Part shown: positions 36,556 through 49,268 of the stretch, piece by piece | Numbering within the stretch: the first letter of the stretch is position 1 | How the letters are laid out: the number at the start of each line of letters is the position of its first letter | Origin: Stercorarius parasiticus | Lineage: Eukaryota; Chordata; Aves; Charadriiformes; Stercorariidae | DNA: 64,000 bases | NCBI GenBank assembly: GCA_013396915.1 | Contig: VWZL01000812.1 | Coordinates: 1-64,000 of the forward strand | Direction: 5' to 3' | Program-made: the position numbers and the translations under genes | The notes under the pieces: model-generated | Told to the model about the DNA's origin: nothing | The model's database searches: none | Seen by the model: only the letters and a program-made list of their open reading frames with translations

Positions 36556-36866
36556 ATCCTCATTCCTGCCCTATGAGGAACAACTGAAGGAGTTAGATCT
36601 TTTCTCCCTGGAGAAGAGAAGGCCCAGGTGGACCTCCTTACAGTATCCTGGAACTTACAGGGCAGCTACAAAGAGGACTGAGGGTCAATGGATACATGTT
36701 GCATCAAGAGACGTTTCATCTCAATATAAGAAATCAAATTTTCATAGTGAGAACGGTCTTTCACTGGAACAACCTTCCCAGGGACATGGTAGAGTCCCAA
36801 TTGCTGGAGGCTTTCAAGATGCGATTGAACAGGTTGCTAGATAATCTCATCTAGTCTCCCTTTCCC
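36556..36866 (+). mobile_element. CR1 LINE C-terminal fragment, 3' tail lost
   Basis: Resumes in CR1 ORF2 sequence at 'ccctatgaggaacaactgaa' and 'ctccctggagaagagaagg', then 'cactggaacaaccttcccag' and 'gctagataatctcatctag', stopping before any octamer tail. It may be the continuation of the fragment at 35998-36525 after an internal deletion of roughly 180 bp. It may instead be a separate insertion of another subfamily, since its 'ggtcaatggatacatgttgc' block differs from that in the pentamer-tail copies. Confidence 0.8.
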
Positions 36867-39800
36867 ACAAATGAAAATACTCAATCGACTCTAGAAACTT
36901 TATAAGCTCTGTACTGTAAACCAGATATTTAGAGTTGCTTCTGTTTGATATACATTCACAGTCTAAAATTGAGATGTCTAGATTAATTTAGTCTTTAAGA
37001 AGTCAGTGCCACAAGGGCAACATTTCCAGTGTTTGATTCATCAGACTGCCTGCAGATAGCTTTCATGGAGTGAGAAGAGATGACCTCTTTGAGGTGTTTC
37101 TTGTCTCTTTATTTGAATTGCTTCAGAGTTAGCCTAGATGGTGAACAAACTAAGTGTATGACCTTTAGAAAGCAAAAGGGTGGTTGAATCTTGACCCTTG
37201 TTTGGAACGCTCAGAAGATTTATGACTAACTTTGCTGAGGGAAATGGACAATACATGCAAAATAGGCTTCAGAATGGAATGCCTCGGTGACTGAAGGATG
37301 CAAGAATCAAGTGCATTATCATATCAGTGTTAAAGGATTATTTCCATAGGGTGCATCTCTACTCTTTGAAATTAAAATACCTAAATTTTACTTTAGACAG
37401 TTCCCTGCTTGATCCCTTTGCCTCTCTGTGTCTTGCTTTCCTAGCCTATCCATTCACTGTGTCACAGCCTGACTCTAGCAGTTATTTACAGTCAGAGAAA
37501 AATCAATTTCTCAATTTAGTCACATCCACCTCACAAGTTGTCTCCTGCCATCTATGTCTTTAAACAAGGAAGTTGCTCACACAACAGAAATATTTCTTAC
37601 TTCCTGTCTGATTCAGTCTAAACAGTATCTCCATTAAAATAACAAATGAATACACACTCAATTTGGAGGATGTATCAGTTCTAGTGTTGTTTTAGTCTAA
37701 CAGCCGCTTTATTAAGTTTACTTTTTGCAAAGTCACCAAATTATGTTTTTAAGTCACCAAAATATATATTCATGTATGATCTTGTCAGTTTCTGTGAGAC
37801 ACTTCATATTCTTTAATCATATTTGGCATATTCTTCTTTTGCATGATATGTCTGTTCATTTATTTAACACATGTAACACATCATAATCTTGGTCAAATAA
37901 AGGTAGAGGGAAAAAAAAACCTGTCACTTCAAACGCTTGTTACTCTCTTATAACTACATAGCAAAACCAGCATCGAAGTTAGATGAATGATAACTCATGC
38001 AAAAGGAAAACCGAACTCATCAATAAAGTTTAACGTTTACTATGTTCAAAGATTATAAATAATGGATATCAGATGTCTCTTTCTTGGTGTTTCTTGAAAG
38101 TATTAAAATATTAGGTCACAGCAAAATTTATTTAAAAAACACACTACTGTTGCTACTAACCACGCAATGAAATCATATTGATGAAGATTAATGGGGACAA
38201 ATGCAAACTGCAACTAATAACACCATTAGTAATGACTTCATCTTCTTTTAACTTCTTATAATATCCTGATAATTTGATATTACAAATGTCTTCCAATCAA
38301 GAATAAATGCTAAACTTGTATAAAACTAAAGGTTTACTTCCTCTTTGTTAACAGAAAAGGGACAAAAGTCTGGGGGAAAGACCCAATAAATGAAATTGTC
38401 TCCTTTCTTGACCATGTGCTGTAGAGAAGGACTTGCATGCAAAAAATGTTCACTGCTTCCCTGATAACTGTGTGCAGGTTAAGATGACATTGACTTAACA
38501 ATGGGAATACAATCAGGGAACAGTTATGTCATTTGGCTTTGACTTTCAGTAAAGCTGCAGAGAAAGATGGGAGTTAACAGTGACTTCGTCAACCATCTTT
38601 TCTGCATATTGTTACTTTACATATGCCTCCAGAATAACATGAAGAAGCAGAAACCATTTTCAAGGAGAGAAAATTCTGAAGTTCTGTTGCCAATAAAGAA
38701 GAGAGTTCAGAGGAGAGAATATGACTTAAAAGGTCATCATATTACAGAGCAGACGCTGTCCTAGTATGATCTTTACTGATGCAAAAAGATATGATGTCTC
38801 AAAAGAGGACTGCATGATAAACTCCATGGAACTTTCAACAGAATAAAGTTTCTGCGGTTTTTTTTAAACTCTTTTTTATACAACAGGCAACTAAATTAAT
38901 AGTGGCCAACATTTAAAATGTAAGAATTCTAGTATAGTGATTTTCTACCTCAAGAGGAAACAGTTGCCATTAGCAAATGTTTTAATCACTGTGTCATTTT
39001 GAAAATATTACTGGTGCTCATTTACTTTTTTTTTTAACAAGCTATTCTTCGTTCAGTGTAGAGAGGGGGAAAATGGAAAAAAGAGGTGCACTTAAGTTAA
39101 AAAGAAAAGAGAATGATGAAACAAACTTTCTAAACAAATAGATAATAATCATTGGCATGCAAAATTTCTAAGTGACTAGAAAATGTTTACTTTCAAAATC
39201 TATACAAATTTTCAGTTTACACAGATTTAACATCTTTTAATGATTTTTTTATAATAAAAAATATTTTTTCATTGAGAAGAAGTACATACGGAAGATTTAG
39301 ATATTCTTAAGCATTAATAAAACATCTTGAAGAGATGTCAGTAAGAATTTCCACTTTCCACATTCTTTATACTTCTAAATCTCACAGGTTGAGGATTAGA
39401 GTCTTATTTTATAGACTAAAGAAGACTTACATGAGTTTTACTTCTAGCTTTATATAAAAGCCGTAAGATCTAGAAGTGATTTCTTTAGCCTCTTTTAGCA
39501 ATTTAAATCCACTGTCTCAGATATGTCATTCTACATGGCTATTCATACAGTTTGTTAAAAGATGGTATCCTACAAAGTGACAGAACTTCTTACAAGATTT
39601 TCCTGCTTCCACTACTAGTATTGTGAATCTGATTTTGATTGTGAAATATAATGGATTTAATTTGCATAAAAAGTGACCTGGACCATTTTTAATTGTGCAG
39701 ATTTTGTTAAAACTTTGAAGAAGGGCAAATATACCTTCATGTGGTCAAATATGGCTGTTCTTTTTAGACTGATTTTAGGAATGTAATCACTGTGAATATG

Positions 39801-42528
39801 ACATTAACAGTTGCAAAATATTGTAAATGACAAAATTCCACAGCCAACAAGGTTGACCTCACAAGGCACAGTTTCCAACAATTATCTTGCCATTCAAATC
39901 AAAGAAGTGAGACTGCAACTGTGTGATACATTTTTTTCTGTAATCTGTATGTGAATCAGAGGGTCACAAGAGGCTTTATCTGGTGAGAGAAGAGTGATGC
40001 AACAACACACAACCACAGAAGTCATTACCCTTTCTATGGGGTAGAAGCTATACTTTTTCAATAGATCACATTTTTTGCCGTTGCACTTTCACTCAAAATG
40101 TCTCTTTCCAACTTTTTTTTTTAAAAAAAGAATCAACTGTAATACCACATGGAAAAATATGCCATGTTAGCACGCTCAAATATAAGTCGCTCTTTGAGAT
40201 CAGTTTTAAATCCTAGGTATTACTTTCCTATTTGGAGGGAGAAATTACCTTGTATTTTTTCCCATTTCAAGATTGTCTTTCTAAACATTTTATACTGCTT
40301 TCTCTGTAATTATTTTTAAACTGTTCTCCTTTCAACGAAACTTGCAGGTAGCATAGAGATATAAACCAACTGAAAATGCATTTTGGCTTTGAATGTTAAC
40401 ATTCTTATGACAAACCCTTCCAGGAAAAGTTCTGATTCCCTTCAACTAACTTTTATGAGGGAATTTTTATGAATTTCTGATCAATTTCCCTCCATTATTT
40501 TTATATTTACTTCAAGTAGGGTACAATAACTCCCACTTCTAGAATATGTTATGAAAATAGTTTAGGCAAAGATTATGATTCTTTGTTCTCCTTTCTCTTC
40601 TAGGATATGATAAAAGGTAACGTTTGCAGGCTTGTGAGAAGTATTTCCACATTCCTTATATTGACTGCTGATAACCATGAATCTTAACTGTGTGGTAAAT
40701 TAGCTTTCACCTCTCTATATTTGTCAAGATTCCTGACTTGAAGAATACCTGCTTTGTGAAGTATTTGTATCTTCTTCAAAGAAAACCGTCAGTTATTTCT
40801 TTCAAGTCCTCACCTAATTATAGACCCCTTAGTAGGGAGAAACTACAAATCATATTGACTAAAGGCAAACACAGTTCCAATAGAAAAATGTACTCACCTT
40901 CTAGTTATTTATCTCAGTGATAGCCACCACCTACCAGAATGACTTCCACCTTGTTTATATTGATCCTCAGCCAATTTTCTCATTAGAAAAAAAAAATTAA
41001 AAATGAGGCTACAGAATTTCAGTCTTGATGGATTTCTGTAGCAGTTAGAAAAAATTAGCTTCTGATTTTATCACAAATGTGTTTGAAATTACTTCCACTT
41101 TGCAGAAAAAGTCCTTTTCTACTTCCAATAAAAAATATTTTTTTACCTATTTTTTAAGAAAGAATGATAAAAATAGAGATGAAACAAAGGAGAAAAATAT
41201 TTTTTATCCTGTTACTTACTGCTAATGTTCTATTATTCTCTTTCTATCAAGAAAAAATGAAAAAAATATTTCTGATAATTCCTAAAGTTAAATTTTCATT
41301 TTTTTTCAAAATGATAAAAATGAGGGGAATGAAAGAGAAAATCATGAAAGTCAGGAAGTGTTTATCATTATAGTATAGAATGACACTTTAAGTTTATTTT
41401 CAGGATATTTATCCAGAAAAATAGTTGACACTCAAAAAGAAATACTGACTCAAAATACAAAGTGAAAAACTCTAAGAGGACTTAAAAAACAAAATATATC
41501 TAGAGGCTTGAATTTTTTCCCTCTTCTTTTTTTTTTTTTTTAATAAATACAATTTTGTATCCGCATGTATTGTTTATGATAATACAGATATCTTTCGGCT
41601 TTCAGAGGGGTTTTTTTGGTGACTACATTTCTACACTAAAAAATGAATAAACCTCAGCTGTACATATTAATGCTAATGACAGAAGAATTAAACAGAGGCC
41701 TGTAACTTTTGCAGTAATGGCTCGGTTATATATATGTAAGTACATAGTCTGCTGCTGGTCAAAATGATAAGTAGTGTTGTATTTTATTTGAGTTCTTAAT
41801 ATCTTGAAATTTTTAATGAGGCAATGCATCTTCTTGTGTTTATTCACATAAACTTGTTTTCCTGAAAGAAAGTGTAAGAAAAAGAATTACAGCTTCTGGC
41901 AGATGTAAATGCTTGAGACATGGAATATATTTGTACTCCAGCTTTCCTAATTTTTCACAATAGAATCATGACCTTAAATGCTATTTAATTGGGAGTTTTG
42001 TTTTAAAACCCATATCAGGTTCCTCTGAAGCTTAGGAACTCAAAAGCCTGAGCCAGCCTGTCTTGATCTGATATAGTAATTCTTGAATCTTTTTCTGAGG
42101 TAAGGGTAGTGTTCTGTTCAGAGGGTTAGACAGTAGCAAACTAATTTTGTCAGGCATATCAGCTAAACAGAAACAGTTACAAACACAGAGAGAATTGAAC
42201 TTTTTCTTTTCAGTGATAATATTAGATCGAGAATAAGAAAGATGCTGTTTGTTCCTTGACCCAGTAATCTTGCACTAGCAAGCGCAGTTGATGAGAATCA
42301 ACATCTATTGAACTCCTCTCCTCTCCTTTAGCTATTGTTCATTGCTGTAGGTGGAAGAATTTGTTACCTGCTGATATGTTTATCACTAACAACTCTTTCA
42401 TTTACCCTGCTTGAGAAGTTAAAGCTAGCAGTGATTTAGAATGTCATTAATGAGACTAGCAGAAACACCAAAAAAACATGATCTTAGAGTCATCTAAAGG
42501 TACTTAAAATTCCAATCTAACAAAAATT
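36867..42528. other. Long unique AT-rich tract
   Basis: About 5.7 kb with no recognised transposable element or gene. Frames here are short (up to 78 codons) and lack motifs. Poly(A)/poly(T) runs are scattered through it. Confidence 0.55.
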
Positions 42529-43655
42529 ATCACAGAATCATAGAATGGTTAGAGGTGGAAGGGACTTTAAATATCATCTAGTTCCAACCCCCCTGCCATG
42601 GGCAGGTACACCTCCCACTAGACCAGGTTGCTCAAAACCCCATCCAAACTGGCCTTAAACACCACCAGGGATGGGGAATCCACAACGTCTCTGGACAACT
42701 TGTTCCAGTGTCTCACCACCCTCAGAGTAAAGAATTTCCTCCTACTATCTAATCTAAGTCTACTCTCTTTCAGTTTAAAACCGTTACCCCTCATCCTGTC
42801 ATTACACTCCCTGTTAAAGAGTTGCTCCCCATCCTTCCTGTAGGCCCCTTTAGGTACTGGAAGGCTGCTATAAGGTCTCCTCGTAGCCTTCTCTTCTCCA
42901 GGCTGAACCACCCCAACTCTCTCAGCATATCTGTCTTCATAGGAGAGGTGCTCCAGCCCTCTGATCATCTTCGTGGCCCTCCACTGGACCCATTCCAACA
43001 GGTCCATGTCCTTCTTGTGCTGAGGACTCCAGAACTGGACGCAGTACTCCAGGTGGGATCTCACCAGAGCAGAGTAGAGGGGCAGAATCACCTCCCTTGA
43101 CCTGCTGGCAATGCTTCTTTTGATGCCACCCAGGATATGCTTGGCTTTCTGAGATGTAAGTGTACATTGCTGGCTCACATTGAGCTTCTTATCAACCAAC
43201 ACCCCCAAGTCCTTCTTGGCAGGGCTGCTCTCAAGCCACTCTCCGCCCAACCTGAATTTGTGCTTGGGATTGCACCAACCCACATACAGTACCTTGCACT
43301 TGGCCTGGTTGAACCTCATGAGGTTTGCACGGGCCCACTTCTCAAGTCTGTCAAGGTCCCTCTGGATGACATCCCTTCTTTCCAGCATGTCGACTGCACC
43401 ACACAACTTGGTGTCGTCAGCAAACTTGTTTAGGGTTCACTCAATCCCAACATCCACATCACCTGTAAAGATGTTAAACAGCGCTGGTCACAGTACTGAC
43501 CCCTGAGGAACGCTACTCATTGCTGGTCTCCACTTGAACATTGAGACTTTGATCACAACTCTTTGAGTGTGGCCATCCAGCCAATCCCTTATCCATGAAT
43601 AGTCCATCCATCAAATCCATGTCTTTCCAATTTAGAGACAGGGATATCACACAAT
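42529..43655 (-). mobile_element. 5'-truncated CR1 LINE, well-preserved
   Basis: Antisense CR1 beginning with its tail (ATCACAGAATCATAGAATGG at 42529-42548, octamer type), a 3' UTR, then the ORF2 C-terminus and RT domain up to a truncation near 43655. At the 5' limit the frame reads '[11 protein letters not shown]'. It is the least damaged CR1 in the window. The two flanks show no target duplication that I can see, which is usual for CR1. Confidence 0.93.
42618..43588 (-). pseudogene. CR1 ORF2 reverse-transcriptase relic, few lesions
   Basis: Read on the minus strand, one frame holds '[14 protein letters not shown]' (RT block 5), then '[13 protein letters not shown]' with the F-A-D-D catalytic motif (about 43390-43430), then 'DLDRLEKWA', '[13 protein letters not shown]' and '[14 protein letters not shown]', ending at its stop near 42618. 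Lesions seen are a TGA in place of the expected GGA just after QGSVL, a TGA in place of TGC at about 43435 a few codons before FADD, and a one-base deletion near 43590-43600 upstream. Downstream of the second TGA about 272 codons are open, though the frame around [19 protein letters not shown] departs from the usual family sequence, suggesting compensating indels. Not functional. Confidence 0.88.
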
Positions 43656-43786
43656 CAACTCATGTATATGATCAGTATGATCCACTCATAACAGCCAGAT
43701 CCATGCCAGGTAACTAAAAGCTAATTGTCTAATTTAAGATAACCATCTAAGCTCTGCTTTTACTCGTAGATAACATCCTTTAAAGA

Positions 43787-44532
43787 TCTAGTGTGCTGGG
43801 TTATCCTTGGCTGGCTGCCAGATGACCACCAAGCTGCTTTCTTGCTTCCCCTCCTCAACAGGCCAGAAGGAGAAAATAAGATTAAAAAGCTTGTGGGTTG
43901 AGATAAAAGACAGGGAGGTTGTTTACCAGTAACTATCAAAAAGGCTCAATTTGGGGAAAATCAGTTTAACTTTTTGCCAATTGAAAACAGAACAGGATGG
44001 TGAGAAACAAAGACAAAACTAAAAACACTTTCCCTCCATCCTCCTCCTCTCCTTCCCAGGCTCAATTCATTCCTTCCTCCCTGACTCTTCTACCTCCTTC
44101 CGCCTTCAGCAGCACAAGGGCGATGAGGAAAGGGGTTTGCAGACAGTTCATAACAGGTCATCTTTGCTGCTCATTCCTCCTCACACTCCCTGCTTCAGTG
44201 TGGGATCTCTCCCACAGGATACAGCCCTTCACAAACTTCTCCAACATGGGTCCTTCCTGTGGGCTGAAGTTCTTAAAGAATTGCTCCAGCATGGGTTCTC
44301 TCCACAGGCTGCAGTCCATCAGGAACAAAGGGTTACAGTTCCTGCCACAAAACCTACTCCTGTGTGGGCTCCTCTCCACAGGTCACAGTTCCTGATGGGC
44401 TCAGATGTGCCCTGTGGTGGGTCGGTTTGAATTGGCTGGAACCCTCTGTGTCTGGCATGGGGCAGCCCCAATCTCTTTTCACAGAGGCCACCCTGCTACC
44501 AGAACCTTACCATATAAACTCAATACACCTAG
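43787..44532 (-). mobile_element. ERVL-like solo LTR (family B) with internal deletion
   Basis: The LTR is 43792-44527, with TGTGCTGGG at the low end and CAATACA (sense TGTATTG) at the high end, so both termini match the complete copy at 33786-34920. It is only 736 bp against 1135, because about 400 bp of the middle and upstream part is missing around 44395-44440. TCTAG (43787-43791) and CCTAG (44528-44532) flank it, agreeing at 4 of 5 bases. The repeated 'ctccagcatgggt' units are present at 44210-44330. It lies about 130 bp from the CR1 at 42529-43655. Confidence 0.85.
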
Positions 44533-46945
44533 ACATGTCTAGAGAGAGATTTATGCCATTCCAGGATAAGTCTTGGTGACATTTTTAAAAAGTGTCTCAG
44601 AGCTGAGTTGTACAGAGAGGTGTATTTTAGTCAGAGCAGTTTACCTCAGTGTGATCAGATGTTAAATGATGGCACCTTGTTTCTGAATTAATCTTGGGAA
44701 TATTTGATCCTCATGAAATCGATAGCTCTATGGACGATTTGAACAGCACACTCAAAAGTAATCTTGAAGTGATTGAGTTTTGGCTAAACCTGATTAGGGA
44801 ACTCACTTAAATTTTTTCATAGTTTTCCAACAAATCAAGTTTTTCACTTAGTTCTGCTTTACCTTACTTATTTTTCCTAAATTCAAAATCAAAGTAAAAC
44901 TCAAGAAGCATCGATCCCCATGCGTATATAATAATAATTTAAAAATGCTTTCAGAAGCCTCTATAAAGCAAACTCACCAACTTCATATTTTCATAGAGTT
45001 ATGGTTTAAAGAAACTTTTAGAATTTGTTTTGTCTTCAGAAACCCTACAAAGTGACTGACAGTGTTGCAGCACTTTGGTAAGCAGCATATTAGTCACAAT
45101 AGTACATCGTCAAATCAGGGAATTACAACCCTAGTGGAGTTATATAGAATCTTTCATACATACCTGATCAAAAAGAGACCTTTCTCCACTTTTTTCCTGT
45201 TTCTTTTAAATTTCAAGTTTTTGAGCAATTGATGAGTGAGTCTTTATAAGTGTTCTCCTGGACTTTGTTCAGAAGTTCAAACCAGCCTGGGAGCTAGGAG
45301 AGACATTTGATGAAACCTTAAGACCTTGGAAATAAAAAGAATATTTTCTCAAAGTTTTATAAAAGGTGTCTGGCTCTGTCAAGTATTACAACTATTGTAT
45401 GGTTTTAAAGATAGACATAGAGGTTATATTATATTTTTCTTAGAAAAAATTATACAGCTAGAAAACCAGAACGATCAGCCATCACCTTATATAATAGCAA
45501 GTTCAAGATTTTTAGGGGAATGCTGCCTTTTGGAGGAGCTTCTGTTGAAATTGTTTTCAAATGCTGAGAGAAAGAAACATTTATTCAACCATAAGGAAAC
45601 TGGTCTTTAAAAAGGACCTGGAGATTAGGTTCCAAATGTTATTTACTGCCGAATGCACTGTTAAACTCACTGAAGGATATTTATGGGCAGTACTGTGTTT
45701 CTAGGTTTACAGTATTTTGTATGTTGCAAACTTGGAGAATAAAATCTTCAGTTTACTTATGAAAAGTATTCCCTGAGTAAATGGCATACAGAGGTCAAAA
45801 TGTATCCTGAAAATACAATAGGCCCTGTGTTTCTTATCACTTTTTTGGTAATACTGGCTTATTATGTTTTTATGCTCTCAAAGTACGCAGGAAAGAAAAC
45901 AACTTGAATCTAAAACTTTTCTTTTTCCCTTTCTCCTCACATTCCAAACAAAGCAAAATGTGGGAAATGAAAAATTTCTTAGAGAATAGTTTTATGTTTG
46001 TGCAAAATCAAACCTCACTGTTACACTGCTCTTGGAAACTTTGACTCATTCTATGGTTACAGTTTTGTTATCCTTTTCTGTTAACATAACAGCTTTTTCA
46101 TTTGGGGAAAAAAAATTAAAGTAAAAAATTTCAGAACACATTTTGTGATAAGCCACAAAGTATCTTGTAACTTGTAAATCAGAATGTGGAGGTGATGATA
46201 TTATATGAAATCAAGGTTAATATGTTAAAAATAAAATAAACCAAAAAAACCAAAAAAAACTGCTGAAATATCGCTTTATGACATCAGTCCATGCTCATAA
46301 AATGTTTTATATTTAATGCTCTTTGTGTAGCTGTCTCAGTGCTTATGCATAACTACTTCTCAAGGTCCATGTCAGAAACAGCCCAGAGACTTCATATGAC
46401 CTCAAATGCTGTATTGGAGGAGCCTCTTTTTACTACTTTTTTTTTTTTCAATAGAACAATCTATTCTTTAATCCTGGCAGACTGAATATTGCTTGATCAT
46501 TTTTCTGCTTTTTCTACTAGTATATAGCAGTTTTACAGCAAAGGTACGAACACTAACATCTGAAACAGTCTTGTTAACCTTGATGGTAAAATTCTCATTG
46601 ACTTCAGTGTGGTAACATTCCTCTCATAGCTGACTTGCTTAGAAACATTTGGAGAGACATAGATTGGCCTTTTTCCTCCTTCTCTTCCTACAGAAACTTG
46701 AGCATTGTTTCTTTAGTCTTTTAGTTTATATCTTCAAAATTATCCAGTATACTTCATAATCAAATAGTCCATTAACAGAGACAGAGACTTGGATGAAATA
46801 TGAACAGATTGATTGATGATTCTTTATAAACTTATAACAAGAGTATTTTTGTTAACATCCAGTAAAGACAAAGCATCCTAATACTCCTTTTTGTATTTTA
46901 ATCTTTAAAGATATATTTTAATAAACTTAAACTAAAACATAAACA
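44533..46945. other. Unique AT-rich tract, no gene seen
   Basis: About 2.4 kb without a recognised feature. The largest frame (94 codons, 45326-45610) has no motif. Confidence 0.55.
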
Positions 46946-46947
46946 TA

Positions 46948-47065
46948 ACCGGGGTTCCAAAAGTAAGCCCCCTCTTTTGTTATCAAAATAATCACGTTAA
47001 ACTGAAAAGTATGGTTATTTCTTCTGCTCTAATGAAAAATAGAAAGTGCAATCATAGTGGGTTAA
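46948..47065. mobile_element. Possible mariner-type DNA transposon end
   Basis: The string 'ggttccaaaagtaagccccct' at about 46953-46973 resembles the terminal inverted repeat region of avian mariner elements (Galluhop-like), which read approximately 'cccaaaagtaatgcctcct'. A matching opposite end and flanking TA duplication were not found, and the following bases are diverged. Weak call. Confidence 0.3.
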
Positions 47066-48015
47066 GTTTATGAGCTCTTATTTTCAGCAAACCAAAAATA
47101 TTGGTGATATAAGTGTTATCTTACACTCAGCATTATTTCAGACGGAAAGAAACTGGTGTTGAAGAAGACCACAGAGAAAAAATATATTAAAAAAAATTAA
47201 GTCATTAGTTCAAACCATACTGATTGGTTATAAGCTGATGATTTAGAAAAAAAATAAGAACAAAAAATTATTAATATTTTAAATCTGACACTACATAAAA
47301 GTATTTTGCTACAGAACCTGACAATCACACAAATCTAATGTATTTTATTCAGGAATCTAAAATTACCTTTCACTACGACCTTGAAACTGTACAACTGAAA
47401 ATGACCAAAAATTTCTTTCTTGGAAATATTTGTTTCAACAGTTAAAAACAGTTGTAGTACAAAAGATGATCTAGATGAACAGGCAAAATTTCATCAGCTC
47501 TTCTTGTCCTATGCTCACTCAGCTTCATCTTGTTTCAGTTTGGATTTCTATGTCTTCTGGAATAGTACAATCTCTGTATATATTTGTTCAGGAAACATCA
47601 GTGCTTCAGGAGGGCCTTTTTAATTTCCTGAGAGAGAACATAATTAATAACGACATCATTACTACATACAATGAAATACAGTATATTTGACACAAAATAA
47701 TGCATCAAGTTTGAGAAGTATTGTTAAGTCCTTATTCCACTAACATAGAAAGGATAAGATTAAATAACAGAAATCAACTTTGGTTAACATTTGTAAAGTT
47801 ACAATTATGAGAGTCTCCCTTCTGAATTTTAATTCTTAATTAATTGGAGTTATCCAGAGTTATCGCTGTTTTTTTCTTTCACTATAATATTTTTTTTTAT
47901 TTGATACATTTTTTCTGTTTCAGAATGCCTTCATGTTGCATTGCTTTGATTTTTGAGATAATACTTAAATTTTTTACATATGTAACACATTAACAATTTG
48001 CTCTATATCTTGCTT

Positions 48016-48049
48016 TACACACACACATACACATGCACACACGCGCACT
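48016..48049. repeat. CA-rich microsatellite
   Basis: Interrupted (CA)n run with TA, TG and CG variants. Confidence 0.9.
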
Positions 48050-48351
48050 CAATAACTTGCTTATATGCAGCCAGGGAAAGACCAATGCTCTTGTTTAAAC
48101 TCTTCCTGCTATCTACTGTGAGCCACACAGGTGCTAAACAAGGACATACTGCTTTATCAGTCTCCTTTTGTTGCTGGTAAAAAAAGTAGCTGAAAATAAA
48201 GTATGTTTTCTTGTACTCTGACTTGTTGACTGGGAACTAGCCCTCCACATGCTCTGGTAACATGAAACAGCTTGAATATTGCTCAGCCAACAGAATTCCT
48301 CAAAACACTTCAAAAATAAATCATCAAAGAGTATTTTGGGCTCCATTAACG

Positions 48352-48390
48352 TAAATAAATAAATAATAATAATAATAATAATAATAAAAA
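48352..48390. repeat. AAAT/AAT microsatellite
   Basis: Three AAAT units followed by about eight AAT units. Confidence 0.95.
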
Positions 48391-48429
48391 AGCTTGTCTT
48401 TCAATATGTGAAGTGATACTCAGGGTTAA

Positions 48430-48980
48430 TTCCAAAACTGACTCTATTTTCCTTTTTTAGGAATCCAGTTCATTTTAAAAACCAGCCACACAGTGATGGA
48501 AATAGAGGAAAATTGCAGCCATTAAGCGCAGACAGGAAATGTGTACACCAGCTTTAGCTCAACATGAAAATTAAATGCAAACTGCTACAAACTAGGTCTG
48601 GGTTTTAATGTTAATTGTTCACATGCCCTCAATACAAATTATTCACACTAATGTACTGCATTAGCCAAGCCTGTCACTTCTACAATTATTTTTTTTTGTT
48701 TTTGTTGTTTTTGTTTTGTAAATGCCATCTCATTTTGTGTCCATTGTGGGAATTTAGGTAAGCCGCTTTAGTTGTAAGAAAGTTCTGAGCATAACATTTA
48801 AGGCTGCTGCTGCAGTTTCATGGATCATTAACAATTTGCTAATATTGTTTTAGCTTGCAAATTAGTGCAGCTTAGTGACTAAGGAAAGGTTCCATAGCTG
48901 TCATCAATCAGACTAAAATTCTTCATGCATGAGATAAAAAACGATTTTTAGCCTTTGAGGCTCAGACAGCAATTACAGTA
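48430..48980. promoter_or_regulatory. Candidate conserved non-coding regulatory block
   Basis: About 550 bp of non-repetitive sequence without a usable open frame but dense in homeodomain-type cores (TAAT/ATTA), SOX-like sites (ACAAT, CATTGTG) and, at 48898-48910, the string ctgtcatcaatca. Its reverse complement, TGATTGATGACAG, joins a PBX-HOX site (TGATTGAT) to a MEIS/PREP site (TGACAG). The block ends at a poly(A)/poly(G) tract. That it is a conserved enhancer is an inference from motif density and texture; conservation was not measured. Confidence 0.35.
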
Positions 48981-48982
48981 AC

Positions 48983-49048
48983 AAAAAAAAAAAAAAAGGA
49001 AAAAAAAAGTGGGGGGGGGGACGAGGAGGGAAGGGGAGAAAGAAAGCT
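48983..49048. repeat. Poly(A), poly(G) and purine-rich low-complexity tract
   Basis: Fifteen A, GG, eight A, GT, ten G (49011-49020), then an A/G-rich run. The G run is prone to sequencing length errors and could form quadruplex with neighbouring G runs. Confidence 0.9.
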
Positions 49049-49222
49049 ATATAAAATGCTGTTAGCAATTCCATTACATTATTTCTTGTTGCACTACAAA
49101 AGAACTAACACATGCTGTGTAACCATGCCTTAGCTTCCTGCTATATTAATGAACTGACAAACTATAGAGGGAAAAAAGAAAACATTTCCTAGGAAATGAC
49201 AAAAATTAGTGAATAAAGAAAG

Positions 49223-49268
49223 AGAAAAAAAAAAACAAACAAAAACCAAAACCAAAACAAAACCAAAC
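49223..49268. repeat. A-rich CAAAAC low-complexity tract
   Basis: A-rich run with interspersed C and CC on the plus strand. Confidence 0.85.
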
